Source of the DNA: Phycisphaerae bacterium
GTDB taxonomy: Bacteria > Planctomycetota > Phycisphaerae > UBA1845 > Fen-1342
Direction: 5' to 3'
Length of the DNA: 8,460 nucleotides
Assembly (NCBI GenBank): GCA_020058145.1
Contig: JAGVEP010000513.1
Coordinates: 1-8,460 of the forward strand
Each line of letters begins with the position of its first letter. The first letter of the stretch is position 1. The position numbers were made by a program, and so were the translations under genes. Positions 6,201 to 8,460 of the stretch are shown here, piece after piece. The notes under the pieces were generated by a model, which was not told where the DNA came from, did not search any database, and saw nothing but the letters and a program-made list of their open reading frames with translations.

Positions 6201-8460
6201 GCGGGGGCACAACCACGATCGCCATCACGACGATCTGGCTGACGGGCGGATTCATCACCGAAACCGACATGGAGTGCAACGCCGCGAACTTCACCTGGAC
6301 GGTGGGCGGTATTGTGCCTAACCAGGTGGACGTTCAAAACCTGGTCACGCACGAGGGCGGACACGGCTGGTGCGGCCTGAACGACATGTACGGCACGCCG
6401 GACAGCGAAAAGACGATGTTCGGCACGCTGGACGTGACCACCGGGGAGATCAAGAAACGCGACCTCGACGCCACCGACATCGCCGGTACGCAGTGGATCT
6501 ACCCCCAAACCACCGCGTTCGCGAACGACGGCTGTGCGTCCGCCGTCAACATCGCTGCGTTGCCGGGTTACGGCTCCGGCAAGAACTCTTCCCCGTACGC
6601 GACCGACGACTACACCGGCAGCACGTGCGACGGACCGTACAAGAACCTTTGGTGGAAGGTCACGGGCACGGGCAACCAGATGATCGCGACCACCTGTAGC
6701 CTGAACACGAATTTTGACACTGAAATCGCGGTGTACGATGCGTGCGGCGGGACTCAGGTCGGCTGCAATGACGACGACAACTCGTACTGCACGATCGTCG
6801 GCAACAGCTCCACGGTGAAGTGGTGCTCGGTCTCCGGTCAGGTCTACTACATTTCCGTCGGGAGTTACTACTCCGGCGGCAGTACCGGCTCCTTCGAGCT
6901 ACAGGTCCTGGCGGGTGAGACGACCCCGGCGACGCCAACGGGAGCAGCGGCCAATCCGACCGCAGTCTGTCCGGGCGGTTCGACCAGCTTGAGCTGCAGC
7001 GCGCCGGGCGCTGGAGCCGTCGACTGGTACGCCGGCAGTTGCGGCGGGACGTACGTCGGCACCGGCAATCCGCTGAGCGTCAACGTGAGCGCCGAAACGA
7101 CCTACTACGCGCGGGCCAAGAACACGACCACGGGCTGCTACAGTCCGGGTTGCACCAGCGTGACGGTGACGGTGAACCCGCTGCCGACGGCCCCGACGGG
7201 CGCGTCCGTGGACCGCGACAACTTCTGCGCCGATGACTCCGGAAATATCAGCTTGTCCGCGACGGCTGGCTCCGGCACAACGCTGCGGTGGCTGACGGGC
7301 GGTTGCAGCGGAACCAGCATTGGAACGGGCAGCCCGCTGGTCATTGCGTCCCCGACGGAGACGACGACGTATTACGCCCGCTGGGAGAATACCTGCGGCG
7401 TGTCGTCGTGTGCATCGGTCATAGTCACCGTGCGACCGCCGCCGACAAATGATGTCTGCGCCAATGCGGCCGCGCTCACGATCGGCACGCCCGTCAGCGG
7501 CGACACAAGCGCCTGCGCCACGACGGACAGCGCACCGACTTGCGTCACCGGAATCTCGGCACCTGGGGTGTGGTATTCGGTCACCGGCACCGGCCACCAG
7601 ATGACGGCCTCACTGTGCGGCGGCGCCACGTGGGATACGAAACTGAACGTGTACACGGACGGCTGCGGCACGCTGACCTGCGTGACGGGCAACGACGACT
7701 ACTGCGGCTGGCAATCGCAAGTTTCGTGGTGCTCGACCCTCGGGCAGACGTATCTCATCCTGGTTCAGGGCTTCGGCGGCTACACCGGTTCGTTTACGCT
7801 CACCCTGAGTGAGACCGCTGCCCCAACCGCCCCGACCAGTGCCTATGCGACCGAGAACCCGGCGTGCCCCGGAAACAGTATCTACCTCAACGCCACCGGC
7901 GGCTCGGGCGGCACGCTCACGTGGTACGCCGGCGGCTGCGGCAGCGGCTCGGCCATCGGTACAGGTTCCCAGATCGGGATCATCGTTCCGTCGTCTGAGA
8001 CGACCTACTACGTTCGTACTCAAGGCCCGTGTGAGGTGTCGAGCTGCGCCTCAGTGACGTTGGCAATCCACCCGCCGTCCGTCGCCCCGACCGGGGCCTC
8101 GGCCGACCCGAGCACCGCGTGCCAGGGCAACCCGGTGACGCTAACCGCGATCGGCGGCTCCGGCGGCACAATCCGGTGGTATGCCGGCCTGTGTGCCGGC
8201 TCGGCGATCGGCAGCGGTCCGTCGCTGGTCATCTCGGCACCTCCCGAGACGACGACCTACTACGCACGAGTCGAGGGCCCCTGCGGCATGTCGTCCTGCG
8301 TCTCGACCGTACTCACCATCAGTCCCGCGGTCGTCATACCCGATAGCGTGTCGGCTGACCCCAACCCCGCCTGTGTGGGCCAAAATGTGACCCTGACCGC
8401 CGCCGGCGGCGCCGGTGGCACCCTGACCTGGTACGCGGGCGGCTGCGCCAGCGGCTCGCC
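3269..8460 (+). CDS. Giant secreted modular zinc metalloprotease (PPC, IPT/TIG, metzincin and Ig-like domains); 3' end beyond window
   Basis: At least 1730 codons are open without a stop. A signal peptide is clear (hydrophobic core 8-20, likely cut after TQA, residue 23). Residues 28-135 form a beta-rich domain (LSLPELADRCEHAVVGTVVAV...) of a kind often found at the N-terminus of secreted bacterial proteins. From about 213 to 513 (ending YPVIVDPT) the sequence resembles the region before DNRLRE-type domains in RHS/YD surface proteins (MHYQDEQGLWKEIRTDI, about 268-284). About 514-680 looks like a jelly-roll module (RKGWMYFDTASVPDGSTI). Then come PPC 682-807, IPT/TIG 808-905, metzincin protease 906-1079, PPC 1086-1215, Ig-like 1220-1304 and 1305-1390, PPC 1391-1515, Ig-like 1516-1602 and 1603-1686, and a cut Ig-like from 1687. 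Numerous Cys residues suit disulphides outside the cytoplasm. It likely degrades or binds extracellular proteins or surfaces; the substrate is unknown. A C-terminal anchor or sorting signal, if any, lies beyond the window. It stands alone on its strand here. Confidence 0.9.
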   Translation, partial: MNTTNRAWLVGLVGILGTVATQASVVPLSLPELADRCEHAVVGTVVAVDSYWNAEGSQILTDIKIQVDTDFRGNIDDPGGVLTLTELGGTVGETTMLVSDTPSFNVGEEVLVFTERVPDGRLIVLGRDQAKFTLTPAPGIELDASGNRIDTGEVAEQGSITLVEPGRDLVTQVWGLMVERGFTPAARAEINFDEVSAEATEEGDAAAVAQAAMYAEMSPQNWGPGGLYAERNPLDELTIHRDAFSKHFANPDATSTAIITQTPMHYQDEQGLWKEIRTDIRPNPDGKQGGHPYAILENRYQLYFGASLDDGYVIRLSEGDLLLGLGAEMRLLAADGSVLRSTPRAPATGIVADNTMTFPDTYPSASDRLVVRRIGVDHDIVLNERPNLSGLDQQTTAIAYRELVRLPAGWRVAPKAELACESCGPEVNGGLVVLDSAGNQVAEFKTPFIREAVTREIPHEDAVKGVCTEYKVESVTGSYRLEPAEGGVYVETLVPLDWLTAPDRIYPVIVDPTVNCYPSAVAGWTGFSYASATCYCGDSFCGDNVRWRSITVRKGWMYFDTASVPDGSTITDTVVYYNIWENNCPYYYLRAMATFTTACSTLWTYETTGTIYKNHNACPANGWNNDDLGTTADADLQARLTSNYFGVAFDEYETSDYYATAYGYYGTLDPYVAVTYTSTVLPGENCSSPQNLAGLTSPYSGTTVGYANDFTLTCGGGSAPDRIFYYDLPNYYAIDIWQSANNYDSVHETRYGSTCPGGTLIACTDDDDYTHHTWTNTTGATQRVWFILDGYSTYSGTFTLNWTVTAAGPNITGVSPGSAPAGVGSAGPSGSLVTITGTNFGSSKLSTDHMVFWQNTTNYLYNDTYIVSWNNTTITCYVPAGCSSKDCAVYKNGTWSNFYTFTVTFSFWYRWQNQSLMPVVYYIADNTAADRITPARAGIQTWENVANTYLDHSYRGTTTRRATVQDGYNVISWNNPFSGGTTTIAITTIWLTGGFITETDMECNAANFTWTVGGIVPNQVDVQNLVTHEGGHGWCGLNDMYGTPDSEKTMFGTLDVTTGEIKKRDLDATDIAGTQWIYPQTTAFANDGCASAVNIAALPGYGSGKNSSPYATDDYTGSTCDGPYKNLWWKVTGTGNQMIATTCSLNTNFDTEIAVYDACGGTQVGCNDDDNSYCTIVGNSSTVKWCSVSGQVYYISVGSYYSGGSTGSFELQVLAGETTPATPTGAAANPTAVCPGGSTSLSCSAPGAGAVDWYAGSCGGTYVGTGNPLSVNVSAETTYYARAKNTTTGCYSPGCTSVTVTVNPLPTAPTGASVDRDNFCADDSGNISLSATAGSGTTLRWLTGGCSGTSIGTGSPLVIASPTETTTYYARWENTCGVSSCASVIVTVRPPPTNDVCANAAALTIGTPVSGDTSACATTDSAPTCVTGISAPGVWYSVTGTGHQMTASLCGGATWDTKLNVYTDGCGTLTCVTGNDDYCGWQSQVSWCSTLGQTYLILVQGFGGYTGSFTLTLSETAAPTAPTSAYATENPACPGNSIYLNATGGSGGTLTWYAGGCGSGSAIGTGSQIGIIVPSSETTYYVRTQGPCEVSSCASVTLAIHPPSVAPTGASADPSTACQGNPVTLTAIGGSGGTIRWYAGLCAGSAIGSGPSLVISAPPETTTYYARVEGPCGMSSCVSTVLTISPAVVIPDSVSADPNPACVGQNVTLTAAGGAGGTLTWYAGGCASGS
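5312..7813 (+). repeat. Three PPC-like domains in the large protein
   Basis: Prepeptidase C-terminal-type beta-sandwich domains occur at 5312-5689, 6524-6913 and 7439-7813, separated by other modules. Each opens with a short N/E-x-C motif (GENCSSPQNL, NDGCASAVNI, NDVCANAAAL), has an acidic loop (CTDDDD at 764-768, CNDDDN at 1167-1171, GNDDYC at 1474-1479), and ends in a G-x-F-x-L strand. The second and third are closer to each other (VKWCSVSGQVYYI and VSWCSTLGQTYLI) than to the first. In other secreted proteases such domains are usually C-terminal and aid folding, binding or secretion; one here precedes the protease. Confidence 0.75.
5984..6505 (+). other. Metzincin (matrixin-like) protease domain within the large protein
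   Basis: Residues 906-1079 of the protein at 3269 follow the bacterial matrixin layout. The start is FWYRWQNQSLMPVVYYI, followed by a helix with an A...W pattern (ARAGIQTWENVANTYL), a strand DGYNVISWNN, and TETDMECNAANFTW. The zinc helix is LVTHEGGHGWCGLNDMYG (H1028, E1029, H1032, D1039), the Met-turn is KTMFGTL (M1050), and the closing helix is DLDATDIAGTQWIYP. Metzincins use three zinc ligands in HExxHxxGxxH/D. Here the third candidate, D1039, is seven residues after H1032 instead of six. The general base E1029 is present. No clear cysteine-switch propeptide is seen. Confidence 0.85.
6926..8460 (+). repeat. Ig-like (CHU_C-associated type) repeat array in the large protein
   Basis: Four full repeats (6926-7180, 7181-7438, 7814-8074, 8075-8326) and one cut by the window edge (8327-8460) are each about 85-87 residues. 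The shared pattern is APT...C.G....L.A.GGSGGTL.WYAGGC..GS.IG.G..L.I..P.ETTTYYAR....C..SSC.SV.VT..P. Four Cys are at fixed places in each of repeats 2-4, and the first has five. The array is split by a PPC domain after the second repeat. Such repeats act as extracellular spacers or adhesion modules. DNA identity between units is only moderate, so the duplications are old. Confidence 0.85.

Noticed and set aside
5795..6508. Minus-strand frame of 237 codons
   Set aside because: It lies opposite the protease domain, which is well supported on the plus strand; no domain or ribosome site was seen.

Overview
The window is GC-rich bacterial DNA carrying four protein-coding genes and one long non-coding stretch. 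The source looks like a Gram-negative organism. It has a lipid A acyltransferase, and it combines a secreted fasciclin-domain protein with a very large Cys-rich secreted protein built of PPC, IPT/TIG and Ig-like modules. That combination is common in Planctomycetota (Phycisphaerae-like) genomes. The phylum assignment is an inference from gene style, not from a marker gene.

Left part, minus strand (1-2297). Reading in the direction of transcription, the order is: a small secreted fasciclin (FAS1) protein with Lys/Glu/Pro-rich flanks (2297 to 1572), a 239-bp gap, lpxA for the first step of lipid A synthesis (1332 to 532), a 51-bp gap, and the N-terminal 160 codons of a GarK/GlxK-type glycerate kinase (480 to 1), which runs off the window. 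The FAS1 gene has a good Shine-Dalgarno and a recognisable sigma-70-type promoter at 2392-2419. lpxA and the kinase gene may share a transcript.

Middle (2420-3268). No convincing gene is visible between the divergently transcribed FAS1 gene and the large plus-strand gene. A good sigma-70-type promoter at 2791-2819 faces right. If it is used, the large gene has a leader of about 440 nt, which begins with a strong 12-bp interrupted hairpin (2840-2887) and contains other inverted repeats.

Right part, plus strand (3269-8460). One open reading frame continues past the window edge, with at least 1730 codons. It encodes an exported modular protein. In order it has a signal peptide, an N-terminal beta-rich domain, a region like the N-terminal part of RHS/YD-type surface proteins followed by a jelly-roll-like segment, a PPC domain, an IPT/TIG domain, a metzincin (matrixin-like) zinc protease domain, a second PPC, two Ig-like repeats, a third PPC, and two complete plus one cut Ig-like repeats. 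The protease motif is HEGGHGWCGLND, with one residue more than the canonical HExxHxxGxxD/H spacing.

The lpxA and glycerate kinase genes are housekeeping. The most unusual content is the large metalloprotease and its long leader. No mobile element, CRISPR array, tRNA or rRNA was recognised.
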